In this document: piece after piece, positions 45,774-54,311 of the stretch
Layout of the letters: every line of letters begins with the position of its first letter
Position numbering within the stretch: the first letter of the stretch is position 1
Source: Proteus sp. FME41
Lineage (GTDB): Bacteria > Pseudomonadota > Gammaproteobacteria > Enterobacterales > Enterobacteriaceae
DNA: 64,000 bases
Assembly: GCF_014897315.1 (NCBI RefSeq)
Contig: NZ_JABUYL010000005.1
Span: 1 to 64,000, forward strand
Direction: 5' to 3'
The notes under the pieces: generated by a model
The model's database searches: none
What the model saw: the letters and a program-made list of their open reading frames with translations, nothing else
What the model was told of the DNA's origin: nothing
Translations under genes and position numbers: made by a program

Positions 45774-46211
45774 ATGCCTATGCTAAATCGTCATATACTA
45801 TCATTCATATTTTGTTTCTTTGGTTTATTCCTTATTGTTTATAGTGCATATTCATTAGGCGATTTTAGTGAATATGGTGCCGCGTTTATGCCTTCTATTA
45901 TTGGCGGTGGAATGATTATATTTTCATTAATAGATATATTTTCACGTAAACAAGAAAGTGATATTCCATTAGTAACATGGCATGAAATAAAATTCGTCTT
46001 ATTAATTATCAGTATTATTCTTTTTTATGTACTTGCATCTGATTATTTAGGTTTTATTTTAACCGGATTAATTATTACCGCACCATTAATGATGAAATAT
46101 GCAACAACAAAACCTATATACAGTTTTATTATTTCAGCAGGAGTGGTGTTAGGTGTGTATTATTTATTTACCGCTGTACTGTTAGTACCGCTACCTCAGC
46201 TATTTTCATAA
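45774..46211 (+). CDS. Tripartite tricarboxylate transporter, small membrane subunit (TctB type)
   Basis: The 145-residue protein has four hydrophobic segments, with a charged loop (FSRKQESDIPLVTWHEIK) after the second, as in TctB. It pairs with the TctA-like permease 15 bp downstream. ATG 45774 or 45780 may be used; both lie against the T-run of the preceding hairpin, so translation may depend on read-through. Confidence 0.82.
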   Translation: MPMLNRHILSFIFCFFGLFLIVYSAYSLGDFSEYGAAFMPSIIGGGMIIFSLIDIFSRKQESDIPLVTWHEIKFVLLIISIILFYVLASDYLGFILTGLIITAPLMMKYATTKPIYSFIISAGVVLGVYYLFTAVLLVPLPQLFS

Positions 46212-46226
46212 ATAGAGAACAACAGT

Positions 46227-47717
46227 ATGGATATATTAATTAGCGCACTTGCTTATATTGATTACACAACAATACTTGTCGTTATTGGTGCTTGTTTATT
46301 TGGTCTGTTTGTTGGTGCTATTCCTGGGTTAACATCTACAATGGCTATTGCCTTAATGGTGCCATTTACTTTTTTTCTCGATCCTATTCCAGCCTTAGCT
46401 TTAATGATTTCCGTTGGAGCATCATCTATATTTGCAGGTGATATTCCTGGTGCTTTATTAAATATTCCAGGTACCCCTGCATCAGCAGCTTATACTAATG
46501 ATGCACATTCTTTAGTAAAACAAGGCAAAACAAATCGTGTCTTGGGCATGTCATTAACCAGCTCTGTGATTGGTGGTGTCATTGGAACCATTATATTAGC
46601 TTCAACAGCACCGATATTGGCCGAGTTTGCTTTAAAATTTAGCTCTTACGAATATATGTGGTTATCTTTAATTGGTTTAAGCTGTGCAACAATTGTATCT
46701 GGCTCACATATTAGAAAAAGCTTATTAGCATTATTCTTTGGTATTGCATTAGCCACCATAGGTTATGATGAATTTACAGGGCAAGCCCGCTTTACTTTCG
46801 GTGAAGTATCTTTAATGCAGGGAGTCAGTTTTATTCCAGCAATGATAGGGCTATTTGCCATTTCTGGTGCGATTAAATATTACGTTGAACGTTGGAAAGA
46901 AAAGCAAATTACACTAACAGAAGTGAATGTGGAAAATAACTCTTACAATATCTTTAAAGGCGTGGGTGGTGTTGTTCGTCAACGTAAGGCCGGTATTTTC
47001 CGTAGCGGAATAATAGGAACATTAATTGGTGCTTTACCCGGTGCGGGAGCCGATATTGCAGCATGGATCTCTTATGCTGTTTCAAAAAAATTATCTAAAA
47101 AGCCAGAGAAATATGGCCATGGTTCTGAAGAAGGTATTGTTGATGCATCTGCCAGTAATAATGCCAGTTTAGCAGGAAGTTGGATACCATCTCTAGTCTT
47201 TGGTATTCCCGGTGATTCTGCGGCTGCAATTATTATCGGTGTATTGTATATGAAAGATATGCAACCGGGGCCAACGTTATTTTTATTTAATCCCGATAAA
47301 TTGTATGCTGTCTTTATTATCTTTTTTATTGCTAATCTTATTTTACTGCCGATTGCGTTTATTGTTGTCAATTTATTGAAAAAGATTGTTGCTATCGATA
47401 ATGCGATTATTTACCCAGCAATTATCCTATTTAGTATCGTTGGCTCATATGCAATCACAAATACGATGTCTTCTATTGTGGTTATGTTAATTATGGGGGT
47501 TATTGGCTATTTCCTTCAAGAACGAAAATTTCCTATATCGCCAATTATTTTAGGCATGATATTAGGGCCAATGTTAGAAAAGAATTTGCTCTCATCATTA
47601 ATGAAATCTGACGGTGATTTGATTAGTTTTGTTAACAGACCTATATCGATGGTATTAGCCAGTGCATTTCTTCTCATTGTTATTATGCAAATTAGAGGTG
47701 CATTAAAAGCCAAATAA
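46227..47717 (+). CDS. Tripartite tricarboxylate transporter, large permease subunit (TctA type)
   Basis: The 496-residue protein has about eleven to twelve membrane segments. Conserved TctA motifs are GLFVGAIPGLTSTMAIALMVPFTF, GGDIPGALLNIPGTPAS-like SIFAGDIPGALLNIPGTPAS and IGALPGAGADIAAWISYAVSK...SWIPSLVFGIPGDSAAAI. It performs cation-coupled uptake of the ligand delivered by the binding protein. The kinase/lyase genes that follow suggest a sugar-acid-like substrate. Confidence 0.92.
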   Translation: MDILISALAYIDYTTILVVIGACLFGLFVGAIPGLTSTMAIALMVPFTFFLDPIPALALMISVGASSIFAGDIPGALLNIPGTPASAAYTNDAHSLVKQGKTNRVLGMSLTSSVIGGVIGTIILASTAPILAEFALKFSSYEYMWLSLIGLSCATIVSGSHIRKSLLALFFGIALATIGYDEFTGQARFTFGEVSLMQGVSFIPAMIGLFAISGAIKYYVERWKEKQITLTEVNVENNSYNIFKGVGGVVRQRKAGIFRSGIIGTLIGALPGAGADIAAWISYAVSKKLSKKPEKYGHGSEEGIVDASASNNASLAGSWIPSLVFGIPGDSAAAIIIGVLYMKDMQPGPTLFLFNPDKLYAVFIIFFIANLILLPIAFIVVNLLKKIVAIDNAIIYPAIILFSIVGSYAITNTMSSIVVMLIMGVIGYFLQERKFPISPIILGMILGPMLEKNLLSSLMKSDGDLISFVNRPISMVLASAFLLIVIMQIRGALKAK

Positions 47718-47856
47718 GGTATCTCGTTTTTATACCAAATAAATTAAATATAAAGATACTTTTTAAGTATCAGGGAAAGCTCATCTTAAATAAGCAAAAT
47801 AACGTTTTTTTAAGGTGTTAGAAATCAGCAGATAAATAAAAATATCGGGTGATAAA

Positions 47857-48852
47857 ATGAAAAAAATATTAAATAAGCCAGAAAATTATGTCGATGAAAC
47901 ATTAGCCGGTTTATGCCTTGCGCATAGCCATATTTATCGTCAACCACAGCCAAGATTAATTACTCGTTCAAACAAAACGGATAAACCGAAAGTGGGTATT
48001 GTCACAGGCGGTGGTTCAGGACATTTGCCAGTATTCACGGGATATGTCGGTGAAGGTTTATTAGATGCTGCCGCCGTGGGTGATGTTTTTGCTTCACCTT
48101 CAGCAGATTTAATGGCTGACGCTATTCGTGAAGCAAATAGTGGTTTAGGTGTATTGCTACTTTATGGCAATTACGGTGGTGATGTCATGAATTTCGATAT
48201 GGCAACTGAAGCGGTTGATTTTGAAGATGATATTCGTTGCACAACTGTATTAGCCGCGGATGATGTCGCTTCAGCAAAACCCGAAGAGGCGCATAAACGC
48301 CGTGGTGTAGCTGGGATGATTTATGGTTTTAAAATGGCGGGCGCCAAAGCAGAAGAAGGTGCATCACTTGATGAAGTGACACGTATTGCTCAAAAAACCA
48401 TGGAAAATACCCGGACGATTGGTTGTGCATTAACATCTTGTACTTTACCTGCGGTAGGACATCCTACCTTTGAAATTGGTGAAGATGAGATGGAAATGGG
48501 GATGGGCATTCACGGAGAGCCGGGAATTTGGCGTGATAAATTACGCAGTGCGGATGATATTGCACAAGAGATGTTTGAGCGTCTACAAGCAGAATTATCA
48601 TTAAAAACAGGGGATAAAGTCTCTGTATTAGTGAACTCTTTAGGCGCAACGCCATTAGAAGAACTTTATATTCTGTACAAAAAAATTGCACAACTGATTA
48701 ATAAAACAGGTGCGACTATTGTGCATCCATTGGTCGGTCGTTATGCCACATCTATGGAAATGACAGGGGCAAGCTTAACATTGTGTAAGTTAGATGATGA
48801 GCTAGAAGCCTTGATGAGTGCGCCAGCTCATTGTGCATTCTGGAGAGTATAA
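47857..48852 (+). CDS. DhaK-type dihydroxyacetone kinase subunit
   Basis: The 331-residue protein has the DhaK core VTGGGSGHLPVFTGYVGEGLLDAAAVGDVFASPS and LLLYGNYGGDVMNFDMA. The substrate-binding His219 in MGIHGEPGI corresponds in place to E. coli DhaK His218, which binds the keto group covalently. It should bind dihydroxyacetone or another short ketose for phosphorylation by the DhaL subunit encoded 2 bp downstream. No DhaM gene is present, so the phosphate donor is unclear. Confidence 0.88.
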   Translation: MKKILNKPENYVDETLAGLCLAHSHIYRQPQPRLITRSNKTDKPKVGIVTGGGSGHLPVFTGYVGEGLLDAAAVGDVFASPSADLMADAIREANSGLGVLLLYGNYGGDVMNFDMATEAVDFEDDIRCTTVLAADDVASAKPEEAHKRRGVAGMIYGFKMAGAKAEEGASLDEVTRIAQKTMENTRTIGCALTSCTLPAVGHPTFEIGEDEMEMGMGIHGEPGIWRDKLRSADDIAQEMFERLQAELSLKTGDKVSVLVNSLGATPLEELYILYKKIAQLINKTGATIVHPLVGRYATSMEMTGASLTLCKLDDELEALMSAPAHCAFWRV

Positions 48853-48854
48853 CG

Positions 48855-49460
48855 ATGAATATTACACTTGAAATGCTCAAACAAGCGGTTTTGCGTATCG
48901 CTATCGCTTGTGAGCAATCTCAAGCAATGCTGTGTGAAGCTGATAGTCGTTTAGGTGATGGTGATTTAGGGATCACCATGCAAAAAGGATGGCGACAAAT
49001 TGCCGATGATGCACAAGATTGGCCTGACGATTTAAGTAAAGCTCTTTTTCAATGCAGTAAATCATTACAAAAAGCCTGCGCATCTTCTTTTGGTACATTG
49101 CAAGCGACCGCTTTTATGGCAATGGCAAAATATTGCAAAGAAAATCAACTGCAAGAAATAGCACCCTCCGACATTTCACCACTTTTAACGGTTGCGTATC
49201 AAAGCATGATGGCAAGAGGAAAAGGGGAGTTGGGGCAAAAATCGGTACTGGATATTATTTATCAATTATCTGAAACGTTAAAACCTGCTTTATCTCTATT
49301 GGAATTAAAAACAGCAGCCTTACAGAGTATTGATAATACGCTTAATGAATTTCGTCAAAAACCTAATTTATTAGGTCGAGCGCGTATGTTCCCAGAAAAA
49401 TCAATTGGTTTAGATGATCCTGGCATGTTGGCAATTAAAGTTATTGTTAAAGCAATCTGA
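48855..49460 (+). CDS. DhaL-type nucleotide-binding kinase subunit
   Basis: The 201-residue all-helical protein has the metal/ADP-binding acidic motif DSRLGDGDLGITM and the C-terminal GRARMFPEKSIGLDDPGMLAI, both characteristic of DhaL. In E. coli DhaL carries ADP rephosphorylated by the PTS protein DhaM; fused DhaKL enzymes use ATP directly. Which applies here is unknown. ATG 48855 directly follows the DhaK stop. Confidence 0.87.
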   Translation: MNITLEMLKQAVLRIAIACEQSQAMLCEADSRLGDGDLGITMQKGWRQIADDAQDWPDDLSKALFQCSKSLQKACASSFGTLQATAFMAMAKYCKENQLQEIAPSDISPLLTVAYQSMMARGKGELGQKSVLDIIYQLSETLKPALSLLELKTAALQSIDNTLNEFRQKPNLLGRARMFPEKSIGLDDPGMLAIKVIVKAI

Positions 49461-49478
49461 TTTAATAAAGGTCTTAAT

Positions 49479-50390
49479 ATGAAAAAATTATTTGGCGTTA
49501 CAGTGGCAATGGTTACTCCGTTTGATTCAAATGATCAAGTGGATATTAAAGCGTTATCTGCATTAACTAACATGCTAGTTAATAAAGGTGTTGATTGCCT
49601 CTATCCTTGTGGCACTACGGGAGAAATGTTACGTCTATCTGCTTTAGAACGTAAAAATGTTGCGAAAACCGTTGTTGAAACAGCAAATAAACGCTTACCT
49701 GTTTTTATTCATGTCGGTGCAATGACATTAACCGAAACTATTGAATTAGCGAAACACGCAGTTGATATTGGTGCTGATGGTATTGGCGTGGTGACGCCAC
49801 AATTTTTTGGTGCAACAGACAGGGAATTAGAAAACTATTTTGTGACAGTAGCAAACAGTGTGCCGGATAATTTCCCTGTTTATCTGTATAATATTCCACA
49901 ATGTGCGGCAAATAATATCAAGCCTGAATTAGCAGCAAAAGTACAACAACAATGTAAAAATGTGATTGGGATTAAATACAGTTTTGCTGATAACAATACA
50001 ACATTAAGTTACCTTGCTGTTGCAGAGGGTTTTTCAGTTCTTCATGGTTACGACAAATTATTCTTAGGATTATTAGATGCAGGTTGTGATGGTACTGTTT
50101 CAGGCTGTGCTTGCGTATTCCCTGAGCCATTTGTGAATATGTATAAAGCCTATATTGCAGGTAACTATCAAGAAGCGAAACACTGGCAACAATTTTGTGT
50201 GAAATTTAGTGATGCACTTAAGTCTGGTGCGAATATGGCAATATTTAAATCAGCATTAACTATGCGTGGTTTAGAAGGTGGTCATATGCGTTTGCCACAA
50301 CTTGATTTATTATCTGAGGAAAATCAACAATTAAAAGAAAATCTGACTCAATTATGTAAAGAAGCAGACATCACTTTTTCACTTAATTAA
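49479..50390 (+). CDS. DapA-family (dihydrodipicolinate synthase-like) lyase/aldolase
   Basis: The 303-residue class-I aldolase-type protein has PCGTTGEMLRLSALER, the YLYNIP tyrosine motif and the Schiff-base lysine in GIKYSFADNN. It is unlikely to be the biosynthetic DapA because it ends a catabolic operon with a carboxylate transporter and DhaKL. It more likely cleaves a 2-keto acid into pyruvate and an aldehyde or ketone. AAAGG precedes the ATG. Confidence 0.88.
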   Translation: MKKLFGVTVAMVTPFDSNDQVDIKALSALTNMLVNKGVDCLYPCGTTGEMLRLSALERKNVAKTVVETANKRLPVFIHVGAMTLTETIELAKHAVDIGADGIGVVTPQFFGATDRELENYFVTVANSVPDNFPVYLYNIPQCAANNIKPELAAKVQQQCKNVIGIKYSFADNNTTLSYLAVAEGFSVLHGYDKLFLGLLDAGCDGTVSGCACVFPEPFVNMYKAYIAGNYQEAKHWQQFCVKFSDALKSGANMAIFKSALTMRGLEGGHMRLPQLDLLSEENQQLKENLTQLCKEADITFSLN

Positions 50391-50449
50391 CAATGAGTTA
50401 AATAAGCATCTCCGTTATTTTAATGGATCGGTTGTGTGTTGATCATTTT

Positions 50450-50481
50450 AAGCAGTATAGATTTTTCTATACTGCTTTTTT
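50450..50481 (+). terminator. Terminator of the TTT-DhaKL operon
   Basis: A perfect 11-bp stem AAGCAGTATAG / CTATACTGCTT (50450-50460 and 50467-50477) is followed by a T-run. Confidence 0.92.
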
Positions 50482-50510
50482 ATCAGAATAAACATGAAAT
50501 TTAAATGTGA

Positions 50511-51479
50511 CTATTGTGCCAATAACTGACCATATTGTGCGATATCAACATTTCCCCCACTGATAATAATACCGACTTTTTTACCTTTTAATTTATCACC
50601 TAATTGAAGAGCGGCTGCTAAACTTAAGCATCCAGTTGGTTCTACAATAATTTTCATTCGCTGGGCGTAAAACTGCATAGCCGAAATTAATTCTTCATCT
50701 GTTGCAGTTAAAATAGCGTCCACATTATTACGAATAATCTCAAAGGTGTAATTGCCTAAATGCTGAGTTTGCGCACCATCTGCAATTGTTTTTGGGGTAT
50801 CAATATGGATAATTTCGCCTTTACGTAATGACTGCTGCCCATCATTACCCGCTAAAGGTTCAACGCCAAATATTTGGCAATGAGGAGATAGTGCTTTGGT
50901 TGATAATAACGAACCAGAAAGCAAACCACCGCCACCCAATGGAACAAATAACCTATCTAATTCACCCACTTCGTCAAACAGCTCTTTTGCTGCAGTGCCT
51001 TGCCCCGCAATAATATGCGGGTGATCATAAGGCGGAATAAGCGTTAGCCCTTCTTTTTGTGCCAGCTGTTGACCTATTTCTTCCCGGTCTTCTGTATAGC
51101 GGTTATAGGTAATCACCCGACCACCATAACCTTTTGTCGCGTCCATTTTTGCTTTTGGAGCATCTTCAGGCATGATAATTGTGGCAGGAATACCTAATAA
51201 TTTTGCTGATAATGCAATGGCTTGAGCATGGTTTCCCGATGAAAAAGTTACAACGCCGTTTTTACGCTGTTCTGCTGTAAATTGTGATAATGCATTCATT
51301 GCACCACGAAATTTAAACGCGCCCATTCGCTGAAAATTTTCACATTTAAAATAAAATTGTGCTCCTGTTAGTTCATTCAGAGTGCGAGAAGTTAAAACAG
51401 GGGTTTTATTCAAATAAGGCAGGATCCGTTGATGAGCTTCTGCAACATCTTTATAGGTAGGAATAGGTCGCTTATTCAT
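50511..51479 (-). CDS. PLP-dependent threonine/serine or 3-hydroxyaspartate dehydratase
   Basis: The 322-residue fold-type II PLP enzyme has the lysine motif MGAFKFRGAMNAL, SSGNHAQAIALSAKLLG for substrate carboxylate binding and the phosphate loop LGGGGLLSG. There is no C-terminal ACT regulatory domain. It is closest by eye to the serine racemase / threo-3-hydroxyaspartate ammonia-lyase group. It overlaps the upstream RidA-like gene by 8 bp; RidA proteins hydrolyse the reactive enamine such dehydratases release. Confidence 0.85.
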   Translation of the reverse strand: MNKRPIPTYKDVAEAHQRILPYLNKTPVLTSRTLNELTGAQFYFKCENFQRMGAFKFRGAMNALSQFTAEQRKNGVVTFSSGNHAQAIALSAKLLGIPATIIMPEDAPKAKMDATKGYGGRVITYNRYTEDREEIGQQLAQKEGLTLIPPYDHPHIIAGQGTAAKELFDEVGELDRLFVPLGGGGLLSGSLLSTKALSPHCQIFGVEPLAGNDGQQSLRKGEIIHIDTPKTIADGAQTQHLGNYTFEIIRNNVDAILTATDEELISAMQFYAQRMKIIVEPTGCLSLAAALQLGDKLKGKKVGIIISGGNVDIAQYGQLLAQ

Positions 51480-51873
51480 AAGATTGTTCCTTGATCACAA
51501 CGGCTTCAATTTCAATTTTACTCCCAAAATGGAGCTCTTTTACGCCCGCGACTAATCTTGCAGGTCTATGTTCGCCAATCCATTTTGCATATAGCTCATT
51601 AACAATAGGCCATTCATTAATATTTGTGACATAAACTTTAACTTGTGCGATATCGGTTTTTTGTGCATTTATTCCGACAAGACAAGCCGCTAAATTTTCA
51701 AGAACTTGTGTGATTTGAACTTCAACGGATTTATCTGCTAAGGGCTTACCTTGTTTATCTAAAGGCAATAGCCCTGAAATAAACGACATATTATTTGCTG
51801 TCACAACATGCGAGTAATGGCCACCTGGTGGTGATAGCGCTTCAATATTTTGTTGTATAAGATGACTGATCAT
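51472..51873 (-). CDS. RidA-family enamine/imine deaminase
   Basis: The 133-residue YjgF/RidA protein ends with RPARLVAGVKELHFGSKIEIEAV. The first or second Arg there occupies the place of the catalytic Arg of RidA, and the Glu of EIEAV is also conserved. The N-terminus has the VTANNMSFISGLLPLD segment. It speeds conversion of 2-aminoacrylate-type intermediates to keto acids and is translationally coupled to the dehydratase gene. GGAAAG lies upstream. Confidence 0.88.
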   Translation of the reverse strand: MISHLIQQNIEALSPPGGHYSHVVTANNMSFISGLLPLDKQGKPLADKSVEVQITQVLENLAACLVGINAQKTDIAQVKVYVTNINEWPIVNELYAKWIGEHRPARLVAGVKELHFGSKIEIEAVVIKEQSYE

Positions 51874-52066
51874 TATCTTTCCTATTTCGCTTAAGTTAGA
51901 CGTTATGTTTATCTATTTATACATAATGTCTAATGTTAGATCAATAGTATATTTACGTTTTATATTATTATTTTTTTAATAACGTTAAATTGGATAATTA
52001 ATACATAAAAAAAGAGGCGTAAAATACACCTCTAATTTTTAGAAAAATATTATTAAATATAAAGCG

Positions 52067-53482
52067 TTAATAAGAACGACGAGTTATTTTCCAAGCCGTG
52101 TAAATCGCGATTAACGGCGCTAACGCTAAAAATAAGAATAGGGCAGAAGCCGATGATGAAAGCCCTTCAGGTGTACCACTATTAAAACCATTTAGGTTGA
52201 CTATCATACCTGCAAATGCAGAACCTAATGCAGTTGCAAATAACTGAACAGTGGTAATAGAAGCTCCTGCAATATCTTTATCTTGTTCTGAGGCGGCTTG
52301 CAGTATGCGTGTTAATAGATGAGGCCATCCAAAACCTATGCCATAACCCACTAAGAATAAAGCGAATAATATAATAGAAAGGCTAACCGCATTTTCTGAT
52401 TGCAACATTGGGTTTGGAATAACAAACGCTAACGCTAATAATCCTACAAAAACAATAATAGGGCCACTTAATATGCTAAAACGCATTTTAGCCCCTTGCC
52501 AACTGGCGCTAATCACTTCAGCTACAGTCCATCCTAATGCCATTAATGCACTCATATAACCTGACGCTAAAGGCGTTTGCATATGTAAGCTTTGTAGATA
52601 ATAAGGAACAAAGATCTCACATGTCATGCCAATCGCTAATAACGAAATGGTAAGGTAAAGAAGGGCATGCAAAGAAAGGCCTTTAAATGTATTCGAAGGT
52701 AATAACCGAACAGAAAGCCGTTTTTCACACAAAATAAGTACACCAATTAAGCCAAATACCACCACGATACTCAGCAAATTAATTGTGAGTGATGAAGAAA
52801 GGCTACCGGATGAAATAAGCAGTACTGCAACAGTTAAAATAATCAGTTGAAGGTAAGGTAAATTTTGTGAGGTCGATTTCGGTGTATTATTTTCCCTTTT
52901 AGGTAAGATAAACCAAAGATAAACCCCATAAAGCACCATTACAGGTAACATAATACCAAAGGCATATCGCCAAGCATCTAATTGCGCAAAAATACCACCA
53001 ATGGCAGGGCCAATTAATGTCGCAACGCCCCACATACCTGAAATTAATGCCATGGCTCTAGGCCATAAAGCTTGGTCGTAAACAATATTAACCATCGCAT
53101 AGGAAAGAGCAAACAATAGCCCACCGCCTAGGCCTTGAACAAAACGACCGACCAGCATCACTTCCATTTTTGGGGCAACGGCACACAGCAAACTGCCTAT
53201 AAAAAAGAGTACAGTGGCTGCTAAATAAGCGCCTTTAGCGTCTAATAAACTTAATAAGCGTGCTGATAACACAGAGCCAATAATAGAGGCAGCAACAAAT
53301 AACGTGGTATTCCATGCGTATAATTCCATCCCACCAATATCGGTGACAACAGAAGGCAAAATAGTGGTTGCCATTAAAATATTAATTGCATGTATCACGA
53401 CACCAAAAGAAAGTGCAAATGAAATTGCTCCATTTCTCCCTGAAAAAAGATCGCGCCACTGGCTATTATTAGTTGGGATCAT
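52067..53482 (-). CDS. MFS transporter
   Basis: The 471-residue protein has twelve to fourteen hydrophobic segments. MFS signatures are LLDAKGAYLAATVLFFIGSLLCAV and MLVGRFVQGLGGGLLFALSYAMV after the second helix, and ISGMWGVATLIGPAIGGIFA (antiporter-like motif C) in helix five, typical of drug:H+ antiporters. It is divergent from a regulator gene and shares a promoter region with palindromic operator sites, so it is probably the regulator's target. Substrate unknown. Confidence 0.87.
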   Translation of the reverse strand: MIPTNNSQWRDLFSGRNGAISFALSFGVVIHAINILMATTILPSVVTDIGGMELYAWNTTLFVAASIIGSVLSARLLSLLDAKGAYLAATVLFFIGSLLCAVAPKMEVMLVGRFVQGLGGGLLFALSYAMVNIVYDQALWPRAMALISGMWGVATLIGPAIGGIFAQLDAWRYAFGIMLPVMVLYGVYLWFILPKRENNTPKSTSQNLPYLQLIILTVAVLLISSGSLSSSLTINLLSIVVVFGLIGVLILCEKRLSVRLLPSNTFKGLSLHALLYLTISLLAIGMTCEIFVPYYLQSLHMQTPLASGYMSALMALGWTVAEVISASWQGAKMRFSILSGPIIVFVGLLALAFVIPNPMLQSENAVSLSIILFALFLVGYGIGFGWPHLLTRILQAASEQDKDIAGASITTVQLFATALGSAFAGMIVNLNGFNSGTPEGLSSSASALFLFLALAPLIAIYTAWKITRRSY

Positions 53483-53534
53483 TAGAAAAAATATCCTTCT
53501 TTTATTGCTATTCCGACATAGCTTCGTTAAATTA

Positions 53535-53550
53535 CCAAGATAAATCTTGG
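53535..53550. promoter_or_regulatory. Palindromic operator candidate 1 (CAAG-N6-CTTG)
   Basis: CCAAGATAAATCTTGG is a perfect 16-bp palindrome between the MFS gene and its divergent regulator. It lies 25 bases before the regulator's ATG. Confidence 0.7.
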
Positions 53551-53575
53551 ATTAATAAATACTGAGACGCTTAAT

Positions 53576-54226
53576 ATGTCAAGAAAAAACTTGGAATATA
53601 ATTACCCTGCGCAACGCAGTGTAGGTGATAAAATTTTATTTTTAATTAAAAAACATGGGCCTATGCAAGCAAATGATGTAGGGCAACGTCTTGGCACCAG
53701 CAGTGAAGCGGCAAGGCAACAATTTGTAAAACTCGCTAATGCGGGATTTGTTGAAGCAATAACAGAGCCAAAGGGTGTGGGGCGACCGATTCAATATTGG
53801 CATTTAACCGAATTAGGGCAAAAACAATTTCCTGACACACATGCTGAATTGACAGCACAGATATTGCTCACGATACGTGAAGAATTAGGTGAAGGTGCAA
53901 TAGAAAAAATTATTCTTGCTCGAAAAAAACAGAGCTATGAACGCTATACGCAAGCGATAAGAGATGTGGATGAACTTACTGAGCGTTTAGATATCTTAGC
54001 CACATTACGTAGCCAAGAAGGTTATATGGCACACTGGCAACAGGTCAAAGATAACGAATATCTGTTTATTGAAGATCACTGTCCAATTTGCGCAGCCGCT
54101 AAAGTATGTCAGGGCTTTTGTAATAGTGAAAAAGAGTTATTTTCTGAAACGCTAGGCGTAGAACTACAGCGTGTTGAATATATTTTAGAAGGTGCTAGAC
54201 GTTGTGCCTATCGAATTAAAATTTAA
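53576..54226 (+). CDS. HTH regulator with C-terminal Cys-rich (SufR-like) metal/Fe-S motif
   Basis: The 216-residue protein has a winged HTH (KHGPMQANDVGQRLGTSSEAARQQFVKLANAGFVEA, GRPIQYWHLTELGQKQFP) like the SufR/DeoR-ArsR-type regulators. Its C-terminus carries HCPICAAAKVCQGFC and a final RRCAYRI, with cysteines at about 169, 172, 178, 182 and 210. These could ligate an Fe-S cluster or a metal, which is inference. It is divergent from the MFS gene, with two palindromes nearby. Confidence 0.8.
   Translation: MSRKNLEYNYPAQRSVGDKILFLIKKHGPMQANDVGQRLGTSSEAARQQFVKLANAGFVEAITEPKGVGRPIQYWHLTELGQKQFPDTHAELTAQILLTIREELGEGAIEKIILARKKQSYERYTQAIRDVDELTERLDILATLRSQEGYMAHWQQVKDNEYLFIEDHCPICAAAKVCQGFCNSEKELFSETLGVELQRVEYILEGARRCAYRIKI
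53579..53594. promoter_or_regulatory. Palindromic operator candidate 2 (CAAG-N6-CTTG)
   Basis: TCAAGAAAAAACTTGG, over codons 2-7 of the regulator gene, repeats the CAAG-N6-CTTG half-site spacing of the first site exactly 44 bp downstream, about four helical turns. This suggests autoregulation with binding on one DNA face. Confidence 0.5.
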
Positions 54227-54254
54227 TGTCTATATTCCTTTTGGGAATAAAGAC

Positions 54255-54279
54255 AAAAACCGCGCAATTAAGCGCGGTT
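54255..54279 (-). terminator. Terminator downstream of the glg operon
   Basis: A perfect 8-bp G/C-rich stem AACCGCGC / GCGCGGTT (54258-54265 and 54272-54279) with an AAAAA tract on its left becomes a T-run for the minus strand. It also lies just after the stop of the plus-strand regulator gene. Confidence 0.85.
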
Positions 54280-54311
54280 GGTGTTCTTTCCTTAGAAATT
54301 TAGCTTAACTT

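Noticed and set aside
49479-50390. Biosynthetic dapA
   Set aside because: The family is shared, but the gene closes a catabolic transporter/kinase operon, so a 2-keto acid lyase role is more likely.
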